From: a virus
Direction: 5' to 3' (one strand)
Virus record (IMG/VR): IMGVR_UViG_3300025098_000159
Span: 1-33,141 of that record
Length of the DNA: 33,141 nucleotides
Positions 25,501-33,141 of this stretch are shown in pieces (the first letter of the stretch is position 1; every line of letters starts with the position of its first letter). A program made the translations under genes and the position numbers. The notes below the pieces were generated by a model that had not been told where the DNA came from, ran no database searches, and was given only the letters and a program-made list of their open reading frames with translations.

Positions 25501-25729
25501 TGCAGGTAAGTTTGTTGATGAGTTTCAAGTTGCTTACAGCTCACTTAGTGCAAATATAGATAACAACACATCAGATACTTACCTTGTACTAGATAGTGGA
25601 TCAGGTGATAAGTTTGGTAGAATAAGAGAAGGTGATACAGCGACAGCTAACTTTAAAGTGTTAGCCAACGGTGCAATAACAGGTGGTACGGCAGTAAGTG
25701 CAACAGTAACAGTAAGTTTATTAAATTAA
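19520..25729 (+). CDS. Giant stabilization/tail protein with Ig-like C-terminal extension
   Basis: The N-terminus, with K-S-K-M-N-K-D-L-D-E-R-L-I-P-Q-G-E-Y-R-D-A at 10-30 and N-I-E-V-S-T-S-E-T-S, is the hallmark start of the stabilization (tail tubular B-like) proteins of crAss-like and marine podoviruses. Residues up to about 1400 are a large beta-rich body containing K-I-Y-W-F and N-S-Y-N-L-T-W propeller-like strands, consistent with a tail tube or nozzle. From about 1400 on, composition changes to Thr/Ser/Gly/Asn-rich beta-sandwich-like segments (K-V-T-V-T-V-D-N-S, P-P-E-N-I-D-L-T-L-P), probably Ig-like or adhesive domains. At 2069 residues it is the largest gene in the window. It would form the distal tail and perhaps contact the host. 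The domain boundary is approximate. Confidence 0.72.
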   Translation: MPEFRREFLKSKMNKDLDERLIPQGEYRDALNIEVSTSETSDAFAIEASNGTKLIKSMPSNYDEPKCIGAARDTENNKIYWFVACNNRDAILEYDVEADVVSPVAVAVKATSDVFKFNKNFFITGINIIDDLLFFTDNNSEPKKININRFKAATNGDFEAHTQIYGGNLLEEHITVIKKYPKAAPNLVIKRTLRDGIVDATFIDTDGDAFVDADESTTPKSIGSEISLILTGQPDYKEDDILKITTTDNSNVYTARVVVKSIDDVTSISQRVTVILLSTSEEMISVDKQLWNVELEEGDSFFQDKFPRFAYRWKYNDGEYSAFSPFTGVAFIPDDENFVYNMEEGHNVNMVNNVRKITLNTFDTLPPDVVEVDVLYKESNAANIYLVSTLKNKEKSIVITSEQIEKTIESNQSLRPYDNVPRKAKAQEITAGRLMYGNYLQNNTFRDDVVIKLTVTPTEVDRNKPEPSAKSLRTYQVGVVYLDEFGRQSPVFASSKGGSLKLDGTYADKKNTLKAKINSDAPTWATHYKYYIKENSNEYYNVIMDRFYEGEEDNFWLSFPSSERNKVTTDDYLILKKQNGKNVAFDPDEYGVKSQKYKILDIQDEPPEFIAKKKELLGELADSSRLFPDTLVGHPREGFRTFRVAGDKIGVDDSELRDIANNDNFINQNKFIRITDITDVRATNYYQIEKVLKVDANDDGDFKDSGDYYEFTLAKKFGADVNWVGTKDNRVTGLKLQLFSEETIIQNEEFSGRFFVKLKRDNIIAENIFGGPTDEFDQVGEAKFKLFDFNDSKGATKTLTAKQRGLSTIYIDDARRSDFAGAGFVIEHDLDKDGNKPTGDLASGTTAFTVNNANGSVVLENNIVGPKKGNNRLMLRYIDYGDDRKNSDTTAPKERDFTARNDENKRITGQSDFQFHEMLRGQKGLYLSFAGDPDQHRIRIKNVFITAVRNFNSTRRHSSSANRGIRYDILLEKPIPWGPLASQTGGTDGGNLRVDGLGTSQVFPIRKRLNYATIKLWRKRTNQVQKKTGNPAVWETEPKPSIVDLDLYHEASDAYPIADHGTEQALGNNRNGSKIWYNCFSFGNGVESDRVRDDFNGIRIDKGATASTTLDEPFAEERRKTSITYSGLFNSTSGVNKLNQFIQAENITKEINDAYGSIQKLHARDNDLTVLCEDKVLKVLANKDAVFEADGDARLVSTNNVLGQAIPYAGDFGISKNPESFADFSYRSYFSDKDRGKVLRLSIDGLTDISNKGMGDYFSDHLAEADTSVIGSYDENTNSYNLTWSNACHSDTISFKEAVDGWPSRKSFHPDYGISLDNTYYTFKNGDLHKHTHEVNKNTFHGAAQADSTIDIIFNENRNAIKKFKTLNYEGDSGWVADEITTDQETGADVTFKAKENKYFAHMKHVKKHKVTVTVDNSDDGPVDIGVGTVSFKITPGTTATNTYTFIAKPKSGTTFDSVFTFGSYNTTYLSSSDTSASINSDGNMVITTKLNSFKMPPENIDLTLPIVTSGKTSNSSFTLAGTFNKSVENSSINDINSGGLISASATDGSSWTTSGSSNTSVTLLDVLVTPHSNHEFTDDNLPQLIVTGDIEDNYEVTGPTAQGTGYTFKVVGSRVNKNLTAENIKLISKPNKAVSLETNAIFAAEISQEDFAKDEEEREIIVRGSVGAQVLLGASVVSSTGTDLAINILDGNGFSTGQKTLTVGDNGQAKAIIKVTANSTSARRNVFILLSEATGYVITDEFDNSDGTDDSKVLFTIPQTLLVHISGFLIVSESTFPHNTFSSLPAGPNNSIQFQAQLTNDSVLGTNPGTSVQMNEAQASTSLMRMPANTEFPTENNRFSQIFSVARHNAADNQSLIVKVDDLDVENDFLKTDGTNAYDSSTGNLVLANGSILKVVDHRFGIIGTGGRGNITVQFDILKYGTADDYVVLKTQNVLELSQNVGGSGSTVSTTTLTGAGSYINSDIDERAGGVFATLADNGALEFQYTVTFLAAAAGKFVDEFQVAYSSLSANIDNNTSDTYLVLDSGSGDKFGRIREGDTATANFKVLANGAITGGTAVSATVTVSLLN

Positions 25730-25733
25730 TAAT

Positions 25734-26246
25734 ATGGCAAACGGAACAATATCATTTAGTGAAATACCAGCAGACATAGAAGCAAAAAATGCAGCTGGTT
25801 ATAACGGTTTTGACGTAGACGATAGAGCGTACGATCTATTGTATGTTTCAGATATATCATCTGGCACAATGGCTACACCTTATTTAGTTGGCCCTATAGT
25901 AGCAAAAAGCAAAACAGTATTAACAATAGACACAAGTGTGTATGATACAGCATCATATAACGGTTCATTATCAGAGCACACTATAGATTTAAAAGATATA
26001 CTTAATATTGGTTTAGGTATATCAACGGCTAATAGTGATGTTTTTGAAGTTGTGGGAGCCACATGGCCTTTTGCAGATAGTGCAGCCAGACACAACTATT
26101 ACTTCTTTGTTGTTAAAGATAGGGTAGCACAAAACAATGGTTTACTGGGTTACTACATGCAAGTTCAAATGAGGTTAACACCTGGTAGCACTAAAAAGAC
26201 TGAACTATTTGCGGTAGGTACTGAGATATTTGAGAGTAGTAAATAA
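25734..26246 (+). CDS. Small beta-rich structural candidate, unknown
   Basis: A 170-residue acidic protein with no signal peptide or membrane segment. It has alternating strands (T-Y/V-L-T-I-D-T-S-V-Y, H-N-Y-Y-F-F-V-V-K-D) and ends near L-F-A-V-G-T-E-I-F-E. It starts 4 bases after the stabilization gene and is followed by the internal-protein genes, so it is probably a tail-associated or virion component. The ATG has an A/T-only leader. Not recognised. Confidence 0.5.
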   Translation: MANGTISFSEIPADIEAKNAAGYNGFDVDDRAYDLLYVSDISSGTMATPYLVGPIVAKSKTVLTIDTSVYDTASYNGSLSEHTIDLKDILNIGLGISTANSDVFEVVGATWPFADSAARHNYYFFVVKDRVAQNNGLLGYYMQVQMRLTPGSTKKTELFAVGTEIFESSK

Positions 26247-26286
26247 TATGAAATTTAGGTAATTATAATAAGATAAGAATAATAAT

Positions 26287-26904
26287 ATGGGATTTTTTCA
26301 AAATTTAAATTTAGATACTTCGGTTGGTATGTCCGGCGCCGCAGACGTTGCGGGTGGCTTAGCTAACGTTGTAAGTGGAATAGTAGGTGGTAGAGAGAGA
26401 AGAAAAGAACAAGCTTTAGCTAGGGAAGAGTTTGAAAGAAGAAAAGCACAATTTGAACAAGCTGATTACTTTGGTACTGTTATGGCAAACCCATTTGCTA
26501 ATGTTACTGTAAATCAAAGACAGGCTAATTTCTTAGCAAGACAACAACAACAAGGTTTAGGTAATACTATGGCACAACTAAGAGGTGCTGCAGGTGGATC
26601 AGGTATTGCAGGCTTAGCGCAGTCTATATCACAACAACAAATGTCAAACCTAGAGCAAATATCTGGAAGTATTGGCCAACAAGAGTCTGTAAATCAAAGG
26701 TTAATGGGTCAGGGTAACATATACAGAGCTCAATCATTAGCAGACGCGGAGCAGAGAGTAAGAGACAAAGGAGAAACAATATATACTTTAGCAGCACAAA
26801 GAAAGCAAATAGCAGATCAAGCTAGAAAAGATGCAACAGAAGCATTAGCTGGTGGTATAATGGACGTTGGCGTTGGTGTTGGTAAAATGTTAATCGGAGC
26901 ATAA
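26287..26904 (+). CDS. Internal virion/ejection protein, T7 gp14-like in plan
   Basis: The 205-residue protein begins with a Gly/Ala/Val-rich segment (G-A-A-D-V-A-G-G-L-A-N-V-V-S-G-I-V-G-G at 17-35) that could insert in a membrane. A charged helix R-E-R-R-K-E-Q-A-L-A-R-E-E-F-E-R-R-K follows, then Gln-rich helices, and a second small apolar segment at the C-terminus (G-G-I-M-D-V-G-V-G-V-G-K-M-L-I-G). This plan (glycine-rich ends, long helical middle, about 200 residues) is that of small ejection proteins such as T7 gp14 or P22 gp7, which leave the capsid and form a channel through the host envelope. It precedes two larger internal-virion candidates, as in T7 (gp14-gp15-gp16). Sequence identity to those families is not claimed. 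Confidence 0.55.
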   Translation: MGFFQNLNLDTSVGMSGAADVAGGLANVVSGIVGGRERRKEQALAREEFERRKAQFEQADYFGTVMANPFANVTVNQRQANFLARQQQQGLGNTMAQLRGAAGGSGIAGLAQSISQQQMSNLEQISGSIGQQESVNQRLMGQGNIYRAQSLADAEQRVRDKGETIYTLAAQRKQIADQARKDATEALAGGIMDVGVGVGKMLIGA

Positions 26905-26914
26905 ATATAATAAC

Positions 26915-29056
26915 ATGGCATTAGATAGTACACAATTTTTATTAGACGCGCAGAAAGCAGCATTACAAGGTGAAAAGTTTGTAGCGTGGGGAGACTTTGC
27001 TAAACGAAGAGTTGGTAAGAAAGTAGATGCGGCTATAAATATAATAAAAGAAAGAGAGAAAAAATATCAAGAACAAATGGTTGATCTTGATAGTAAAGTA
27101 AAAAATGCTCAGTTATTAGCTAAGGATAACCCCGTTCTTATTAAGGCATTGGAGGATATGAAGGATGATTATGCAAACCTAAGAAAAGATTTAACACTGA
27201 CGGGTGAAGGTAGTAGAAGAAGAATAGCGGCTAATGAAAAAATAACAGGTATTAAAAATTCAATAAAAAGTCTTGCAGACCAACAGTCAAACTATCAAGA
27301 TAAAGTTATATTATATAACGAAGTAAAGTCTAGTGGTAACATGTCTGGCGCTGTTTCAGCTATAGACATAGACGAAGCAAACGCTTTTTATAATCCTGAG
27401 GGATCATATGCTTTTGTTGACAAAGATGAAAACAGCGTATATACAATAGGTAGAATGTTTGAATCTACAAATTTTGATGGTGAAAGAATAATTAAAAAGG
27501 TTGTAGGTGATAAAGTATTTACATATCTTGACACCAAGGACTTTAAGGACGTTGATTGGAGACTTGATAACGATCCAGATTTAAATAAAGAAGACTTTTA
27601 CAAAACAATAGAAGGTAACAGTAGATACAAACTTATAGACTCAGACAACGTTAATAAGCTCTCACCTATATTTGAACCATCTAACTCTAAAGAACTAGAG
27701 TACTATGATACTATAACAAAGACATTACAAAATTCATTAAAACTAGAGATGAATGATGATGAAATTGAAAACGAAGTTTACAGAGCGTTTCAATCGTTAA
27801 CAGATGAAAAGAATTTAAAAGGTGTTGACTTACAGAGTTTTCTTTCTGACTTTTCAAACAGAGGAACTGGTGAAAATTATTTAGAGTGGGCTGAACGTAC
27901 GGCAAAGGAAAATAAAGGTGTAAGCATGCAAACACAGTGGAAAGCAGCATTAGATAATTTACCACAGTGTAAAGGTGTGGATGGACTAAATGCTGAAGAG
28001 TGTAGACTTGAAAGAGCAAAATATAGAGAGTTGTGGTATACAAATACAGAGGTACCAGAAAATTTTACTGATGCTGACGGTAGACCTATAAACATAGTGC
28101 AAGAAGCAAGAAAAGAACTATCATTATTTTTATCTGACACAGAGTGGCCTAGTTTAAAAGCACAAGTCGAAGATGAAAAGACAAAAACAAAAATTACAAC
28201 TGGCCTTAGCTCAGGAACTAGAAAAGGTGTAAATACTAGTATTAATGCTTATGTTGATAACACGCTTAACAAAGCGCTTAGCGCACCACAAAATTTAGTT
28301 AACGCTAGCTCAGATTATCATACGGTAGATCCGACAGGTAAAAAAACAGCACTACCTAAAGATCACCCAGCCAGTGTTGGTCCAAACGATATTATATTAA
28401 GTAATTTTAAAGAAACAATGGAGGCTATTTTTCCATCTGAAATAGGTGAGGTTAACTTATTTGTTCAACACGCAGACTCACTAATAGACTTGCCAATAAA
28501 TCCAGACACAGAAAAACCATACAACTCATTAGACGAGCTACGGTTAGCAAATCCAAATAACGCTGAATACATGGAGCAGGTTGCTAATCACGTACTAAAA
28601 GTTTCTAATGAAAACTTTAGGGTATACGGTGGAGGTGAAGGTAAAAATGCGCTACATGTTGTTAATGGAGTACCAAAACCAGTCTTCGATGGAAACGGCA
28701 TGAACGTAAAGATACCTGAAAAAATATCAAAAGGTGATGTGGTGTTTGTTGCGTTTGGCGGCAAAACAGATAAAGTGATATATGATTATAGTGTATCTGT
28801 TGATGACCAGGATTTTGCAAAGAAAGTAACAGAAACGCCGGGTATGATATACGCTGTTCCAGTAGGTGATCTTGAGAACTTTAGAAAAGCTTTTGCGGAT
28901 ATGGCAAGTGCTCACATGACAAAACAAACTGAAATAGCTTTACCTCCTGGTCTTATAGCCCAGTATGGTAATCTTATTCCAGGTAATTTATACGGAACAC
29001 CAGGAACAATAAACAACAAAGGAGGAATAGACCTAACAGGCGGACAAAATAATTAA
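26915..29056 (+). CDS. Large internal virion protein candidate
   Basis: A 713-residue protein. Its first 130 residues form long charged helices with coiled-coil character (I-N-I-I-K-E-R-E-K-K-Y-Q-E-Q-M-V-D-L). The middle is mixed, with three Cys only in one short area (N-L-P-Q-C-K-G and E-E-C-R-L-E). The C-terminal part turns beta-rich, with V-P-K-P-V-F-D-G and G-D-V-V-F-V-A-F-G-G. It sits between the gp14-like gene and the giant metallopeptidase-containing protein, in the position of T7 gp15, and is likely packed in the head and ejected with the DNA. No enzymatic motif was seen. The ATG follows an ATATAATAAC leader 10 bases after the previous stop. Confidence 0.55.
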   Translation: MALDSTQFLLDAQKAALQGEKFVAWGDFAKRRVGKKVDAAINIIKEREKKYQEQMVDLDSKVKNAQLLAKDNPVLIKALEDMKDDYANLRKDLTLTGEGSRRRIAANEKITGIKNSIKSLADQQSNYQDKVILYNEVKSSGNMSGAVSAIDIDEANAFYNPEGSYAFVDKDENSVYTIGRMFESTNFDGERIIKKVVGDKVFTYLDTKDFKDVDWRLDNDPDLNKEDFYKTIEGNSRYKLIDSDNVNKLSPIFEPSNSKELEYYDTITKTLQNSLKLEMNDDEIENEVYRAFQSLTDEKNLKGVDLQSFLSDFSNRGTGENYLEWAERTAKENKGVSMQTQWKAALDNLPQCKGVDGLNAEECRLERAKYRELWYTNTEVPENFTDADGRPINIVQEARKELSLFLSDTEWPSLKAQVEDEKTKTKITTGLSSGTRKGVNTSINAYVDNTLNKALSAPQNLVNASSDYHTVDPTGKKTALPKDHPASVGPNDIILSNFKETMEAIFPSEIGEVNLFVQHADSLIDLPINPDTEKPYNSLDELRLANPNNAEYMEQVANHVLKVSNENFRVYGGGEGKNALHVVNGVPKPVFDGNGMNVKIPEKISKGDVVFVAFGGKTDKVIYDYSVSVDDQDFAKKVTETPGMIYAVPVGDLENFRKAFADMASAHMTKQTEIALPPGLIAQYGNLIPGNLYGTPGTINNKGGIDLTGGQNN

Positions 29057-29061
29057 TTATA

Positions 29062-32000
29062 ATGAATGAAAAATTTATACTTGGGCTATATAAGAAATAC
29101 GCTCCAAACATTACTATTACTGATAACAAGCTAACAGAAATACAAGAGTATTACCAAGGTAATATGACAGCTTTTGTTCAGGACTTTAATAGCCAAGTAC
29201 TAAAAGACTCAGACATAAAACTAGATCCACTAAAAACATCTGATTACGGTAAAGACCTATCAAACAAACTATTCGATATAACTCAACAAAACAAAGACTA
29301 TCAAAAAGAACTAAAAGAGTTTAGAGATACACAAGAAGAAAGAAGGGCAGACAAAGAATCAAAGACTATTGATCCTACTAAGTTTGATCCTTTATCAGGT
29401 ATAACAAATCAATTATTAAGCGGTAACCAAACATACACAAAAGACTTTTTTCTATTAAAAGAAATCTTTGAACCATTTGATTTTGAGGTTGAAATGATAA
29501 ATGATAATAGAGAGGATATTAGTGACGAAGAGTATCAAGAGTTTCTAGATGACGCAGCAAACAACATAAATCCAATACCAACCGACTATGACTTTGATAC
29601 AAAACCTACTATAAGACTAAAAAAGGGTGATCAAGTTTTTGAAATACCTTTAAACCTTGATATACTTGCTCAAGGAAATAATGTTGAAAACTTTGAAGAG
29701 ATACAAGAAAACTTAAAAAAGTTTTTTACTGATAATGTAGATCAGTCATCAGAGGAGTATCAAAACACAACAAAATATTTATCACAAGAATATCAACAGC
29801 TTGTGAGAGATAAACTACTTGTCGAAACGTTATCAGAAGAAGAGATAAACAGCATAAATAATCTTGTTGACAACACTGACATACTAAATGAGTCTGCAGA
29901 TAAATTTCACTTTTCTCAGTTTACGGGCGCAGGTCAAAAGTATACTCAACTTATAAAAGACGCAAAAGAACAACTATCTGAGGATGGTGTTAATGACCCA
30001 ACAGACGGCCAAATTGAAGAGGTTGCTAAAAACTTACTTCAAAGACAGAAAGTAAACGAATTAAAAAAACAAAAGTTAGAAGATTTTCTCAGTGAAAAGG
30101 GTGAAGAGTACAACGCTCGTTACTTCGTATCAGACATGCAGCTTGCAACTCAGCAAGCACAATTAATAGCAGATGAATTACCATTTTTAGAGTTTGACAT
30201 AGAAACGTTTAGCAACGACACTGATGTTAAAATGCTTGACTTAGTTAACAGAAGTTATGACGTATTAACTAATTCAAGACAAGCTAGATATAACATGACA
30301 GAAGAAGATCAAGCAAACATTAACTCGCTAGCTAAAGCAGTTAGTGAAAAAATATATGATCTAAATAGTAGATTAAAAACTAACGCTGCTAAAATAGAAA
30401 CTGTTTCAAACATTGAAGATGGTGTCCAGCTTAGCTTAAAAAACTATAACCAAGCATTAAGATTTGTAGATAAAATATCAACTTTTGCATCAGCTATGCC
30501 AAAAGCCATGCTTAGTGCAGCGGTAAGAACACCACAAGAACTAGCTTTATTAGCAAACGTACTTAACTTTACTAAATCCAAAGAAACTGTAAAGGAAATT
30601 ATAAAGGATCTTTATTCGCCAGACAGCGAGATGTCAAAGTTTGAAGCTGATTTTTTTGAAGATATAATGAAATCAGCAAACAGGTATGAAGACTCAGCTG
30701 CAAGCCTTGGAGCTATAGAAGGTGGAAGAGACTTTGGTAATCTAGTTATAGACACAACCGCGCAGTTTTTACCTTTAATTGGAATAACAGCAGCTGCAAC
30801 ATACCTTGGAAGAGGAGCTGGTATAGTTCCTTTCTTAACTATGTACGGTATAGGTAAGGGTATGAAGATGGGTGAAATAAGCTATGAGAACAAACTAAAA
30901 CCACTTGCTGACCGAATGTCACCTGAGCAGATAGCCATGGTTTCTAGTGGCCACGGGTTAGCTGAGGCAACGTTTGAATACTTAACTACAGTTCAGTTAA
31001 TAAAAAGAATAGCTAGACTTAAACAAACGGGTAAAGTGGGTAATCTAAAACCATTTGGAAAAAAGGCATTAGGCCCAGACGCTGAAGAGTTTGTGAAGAG
31101 TAGATACACTTGGGGTACGTTAGGTTACGGTCTTGTAGCTGAACCTCTTGGTGAATTTTTTACTGAAATAACACAAAACGCTATTGATGGTGAACCTTTA
31201 CTACAAGGTGCAGATATAGCTGCTTTTGGTGGTTTATTAATGGGTGGTGGCGTAGGTGTGTTTAGTGCTTTACAAGGACTGTCAACAGCTTATTTAAGTG
31301 ATGCGCAAGCTTTTAAAGACATAAAAGATGACCTTAGAAAAAAGCGTTACCTTGAAAAGAAGCTGGAAGATATAATACGTTTAAGAGAACGTGGTGCATT
31401 TACTAGGTTATCTGAAAAACAAAAAGCTAAGATAGAACAAGATGCCAGAAAAGAACTAGAAGCTTTTGATAAAGAGTTTGCAAAAAAATACAAAAGGCTT
31501 GTTGAGACAAGAAAAATAAGTAAACAAGACCTTGCATTACTAATGCGTATAGATGCTCAACAACAAAAGCTTAGAGATGATAATCAAAGATTAGAAGATG
31601 ACTATAAAAATAAATCTATACCATACGAGGTTTATGACGCTCGTAAAACTGCTGTTGCATTAGAAGCTGAGTTAAACCAAAAGCAAAAAGATGCTTTTCT
31701 TCAAGTAGATGGTAGTTACTTTATAGCTTTAAAAGCTGGTGATGAAAAAGATATTGAAACATATAATAAATACATAGACAAAGCTAGACAAGAGGGTGTT
31801 GCACCTGAGGGTGTAGAAAAAAGAGCTGAACAATTATTTATTAAAGATGAATACTTAAAATCATTAAAAGAGTTTAAAGAGTTGTACAAAGATACAAAAG
31901 ATCTTGTAATAAAGAACTTTACAATAAAACAAGCTGTAGATTTTTATAAAAAATTAAAAGCACTTAAACCAGCTGAGATAGAAAAAGCAATTGTAGAAAT

Positions 32001-33141
32001 AAGATCTGGAAAGTTAAATGGGTTTGAAATACCATCATCAGAATCAAATGATGGTAAATATTATGTCGTAGGTATTCAAGAAAATGCAATTAAAAATAAC
32101 AGGCCTTATACTATACCACATGAGATAACTCACTATGTGTTTGATAAAAGTTTTTCAGAGTTAGGACTTGACAAGAAACAGGCTGCAGAAGCTACTAAAA
32201 CTCTTGCAGAGGGTTTAATACTATATAGTAAAGAACAGCTGCCAGATGTTTATAATAAACTTGAGGCGCTTGGTTTAGTAGAAGGAAGGTTACGTAAAAA
32301 GCTTGATATACCTATTGATTACGTTGAGGTTCCACCTGTCTGGTTTGAAGCGTTTAAAGAGGGTAATCATAAAGTAGAAGATCACGCAGAGTTATTTCAC
32401 GCTGTTATTAAACAGTTTGAGGGTGAATTTAATACTGACTTTAAATTAAGAACACCTCGTGAGCTTGTTACATGGTGGCAAACTTACATAAATGAATACA
32501 TATCAACAGTAGCTAGTAAAGCTAAAAGAGCTGTAAACGCGCCGGTTAAAAAAAGTACACAAGCAATAGTTGATAACGATCCAAGAGGCTACGCTGTACG
32601 TAGAGATAAAATAAATGAGTTTGTAAAAGACATAAGCGTTAGCATTGAAGCGCAAGAAGAAGAAACTGAAAAGCCAGTATATAATTGGGATGATGACATA
32701 GCAAACGCAGTTATGAAGTATGCGATAGATAATAAAATATTTAACACATATATACTTGGTAAACAAATGGATAAATCTCAACCACCATCGCAGTTTATAC
32801 AAGAAGTTTATAGGGAGTTAAGTGTAGGTCCTGCAAGAACTTACGATCCAAATAAAATTCTTGATAATAAAAACAGACCTGACTTCTTTGGTTGGATAAT
32901 GAAAAACCTAAGGTTTAACGCCTTAGACGTTAGTCTTGAGTCTATAAAACAAAAAACACAAGAAGGTAAAACTGTTGACATTGAAGAGGCAAGAGGTATA
33001 GCGGCAGAAACAGGCACAACAGTAGAAGACTTTGGTTTTACACAAGTAGCAGATAAAATAGGTGTAACACCAGAACAGTTAAAAGCCATAAGTGATGTTG
33101 TATTTAATGAAATGGCTAGATATAAAAAAGGTGTAGATGAA
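29062..33141 (+). CDS. Giant ejection/internal core protein with HEITH zinc-peptidase motif (3' truncated by window edge)
   Basis: The frame is open from the ATG at 29062 to the last base, at least 1360 residues, so the stop lies beyond the window. Residues 1-550 are helical and charged. Residues 554-610 and 714-741 hold Gly/Ala/Leu-rich hydrophobic stretches (F-L-P-L-I-G-I-T-A-A-A; F-G-G-L-L-M-G-G-G-V-G-V-F) typical of membrane-active ejection proteins. A long Lys/Glu coiled-coil region follows. At 1020-1024 is H-E-I-T-H, a zincin Zn-binding motif with E1021 as catalytic candidate, and A-E-L-F with E1110 is a plausible third ligand 86 residues on. Giant multi-domain core proteins of this kind (T7 gp16 position; crAss-like cargo proteins) are ejected into the host. 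The peptidase domain might cut host or phage proteins, or open the envelope. It is the last of four consecutive internal-virion genes. Confidence 0.75.
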   Translation, partial: MNEKFILGLYKKYAPNITITDNKLTEIQEYYQGNMTAFVQDFNSQVLKDSDIKLDPLKTSDYGKDLSNKLFDITQQNKDYQKELKEFRDTQEERRADKESKTIDPTKFDPLSGITNQLLSGNQTYTKDFFLLKEIFEPFDFEVEMINDNREDISDEEYQEFLDDAANNINPIPTDYDFDTKPTIRLKKGDQVFEIPLNLDILAQGNNVENFEEIQENLKKFFTDNVDQSSEEYQNTTKYLSQEYQQLVRDKLLVETLSEEEINSINNLVDNTDILNESADKFHFSQFTGAGQKYTQLIKDAKEQLSEDGVNDPTDGQIEEVAKNLLQRQKVNELKKQKLEDFLSEKGEEYNARYFVSDMQLATQQAQLIADELPFLEFDIETFSNDTDVKMLDLVNRSYDVLTNSRQARYNMTEEDQANINSLAKAVSEKIYDLNSRLKTNAAKIETVSNIEDGVQLSLKNYNQALRFVDKISTFASAMPKAMLSAAVRTPQELALLANVLNFTKSKETVKEIIKDLYSPDSEMSKFEADFFEDIMKSANRYEDSAASLGAIEGGRDFGNLVIDTTAQFLPLIGITAAATYLGRGAGIVPFLTMYGIGKGMKMGEISYENKLKPLADRMSPEQIAMVSSGHGLAEATFEYLTTVQLIKRIARLKQTGKVGNLKPFGKKALGPDAEEFVKSRYTWGTLGYGLVAEPLGEFFTEITQNAIDGEPLLQGADIAAFGGLLMGGGVGVFSALQGLSTAYLSDAQAFKDIKDDLRKKRYLEKKLEDIIRLRERGAFTRLSEKQKAKIEQDARKELEAFDKEFAKKYKRLVETRKISKQDLALLMRIDAQQQKLRDDNQRLEDDYKNKSIPYEVYDARKTAVALEAELNQKQKDAFLQVDGSYFIALKAGDEKDIETYNKYIDKARQEGVAPEGVEKRAEQLFIKDEYLKSLKEFKELYKDTKDLVIKNFTIKQAVDFYKKLKALKPAEIEKAIVEIRSGKLNGFEIPSSESNDGKYYVVGIQENAIKNNRPYTIPHEITHYVFDKSFSELGLDKKQAAEATKTLAEGLILYSKEQLPDVYNKLEALGLVEGRLRKKLDIPIDYVEVPPVWFEAFKEGNHKVEDHAELFHAVIKQFEGEFNTDFKLRTPRELVTWWQTYINEYISTVASKAKRAVNAPVKKSTQAIVDNDPRGYAVRRDKINEFVKDISVSIEAQEEETEKPVYNWDDDIANAVMKYAIDNKIFNTYILGKQMDKSQPPSQFIQEVYRELSVGPARTYDPNKILDNKNRPDFFGWIMKNLRFNALDVSLESIKQKTQEGKTVDIEEARGIAAETGTTVEDFGFTQVADKIGVTPEQLKAISDVVFNEMARYKKGVDE

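Noticed and set aside
1-33141. tRNA genes, integrase, insertion sequences, attachment sites
   Set aside because: No cloverleaf-like gaps, recombinase-like proteins or terminal inverted repeats were seen; intergenic spaces are too short for most of these.

Overview
The window reads as the late structural half of an AT-rich, short-tailed (podovirus-like) bacteriophage genome. Every supported gene is on the + strand, the genes are packed end to end with overlaps or gaps of a few tens of bases, and no stretch of 300 bases lacks a gene. The presence of terminase, portal, scaffold-like, capsid, connector, a very large stabilization-type tail protein and large internal-virion proteins, with no sheath and no recognisable tape measure, fits the marine/crAss-like podovirus layout. 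Almost all start codons follow A/T-only leaders without a Shine-Dalgarno sequence, as is typical of Bacteroidota and their phages. The host assignment is an inference.

Region 1 (1-6691) is the most unusual part. Two giant low-complexity proteins, built from 8-residue-scale Thr/Ser/Asn/Arg units punctuated by Phe/Val/Tyr, flank a gene for a guanidinoacetate/arginine N-methyltransferase-like enzyme. That enzyme carries a C-terminal Hint/intein-like domain that appears to have lost its catalytic residues. The second repeat protein contains one ordered beta-rich island. The first is cut by the left window edge.

Region 2 (6692-8932) holds a GT-B-like glycosyltransferase with KPHP and S-E-S motifs of the KpsS/sialyltransferase type, a small coiled-coil protein, an unknown 72-residue protein, a possible GroES-like co-chaperonin and a probable small terminase subunit.

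Region 3 (8933-19513) is the head module: large terminase, portal, a small putative decoration protein, an acidic scaffold-like protein, the major capsid protein with a strong UUCG-loop terminator directly behind it, a conserved head-proximal protein, and two connector/ring proteins. Region 4 (19520-33141) holds a 2069-residue stabilization/tail protein with Ig-like C-terminal sequence, a small beta-rich protein, a T7 gp14-like internal protein, a 713-residue internal-virion candidate, and the first 1360 residues of a giant ejection protein. The last has a hydrophobic middle and a HEITH zinc-metallopeptidase motif, and it runs off the right edge.

Working hypothesis: the left end is a fibre-modification cassette, in which repetitive Thr/Ser/Arg-rich virion fibres are made next to a candidate Arg/guanidino methyltransferase and a candidate glycosyltransferase that could decorate them. 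The co-location and the sequence families are visible. The enzyme-substrate relation is inferred.
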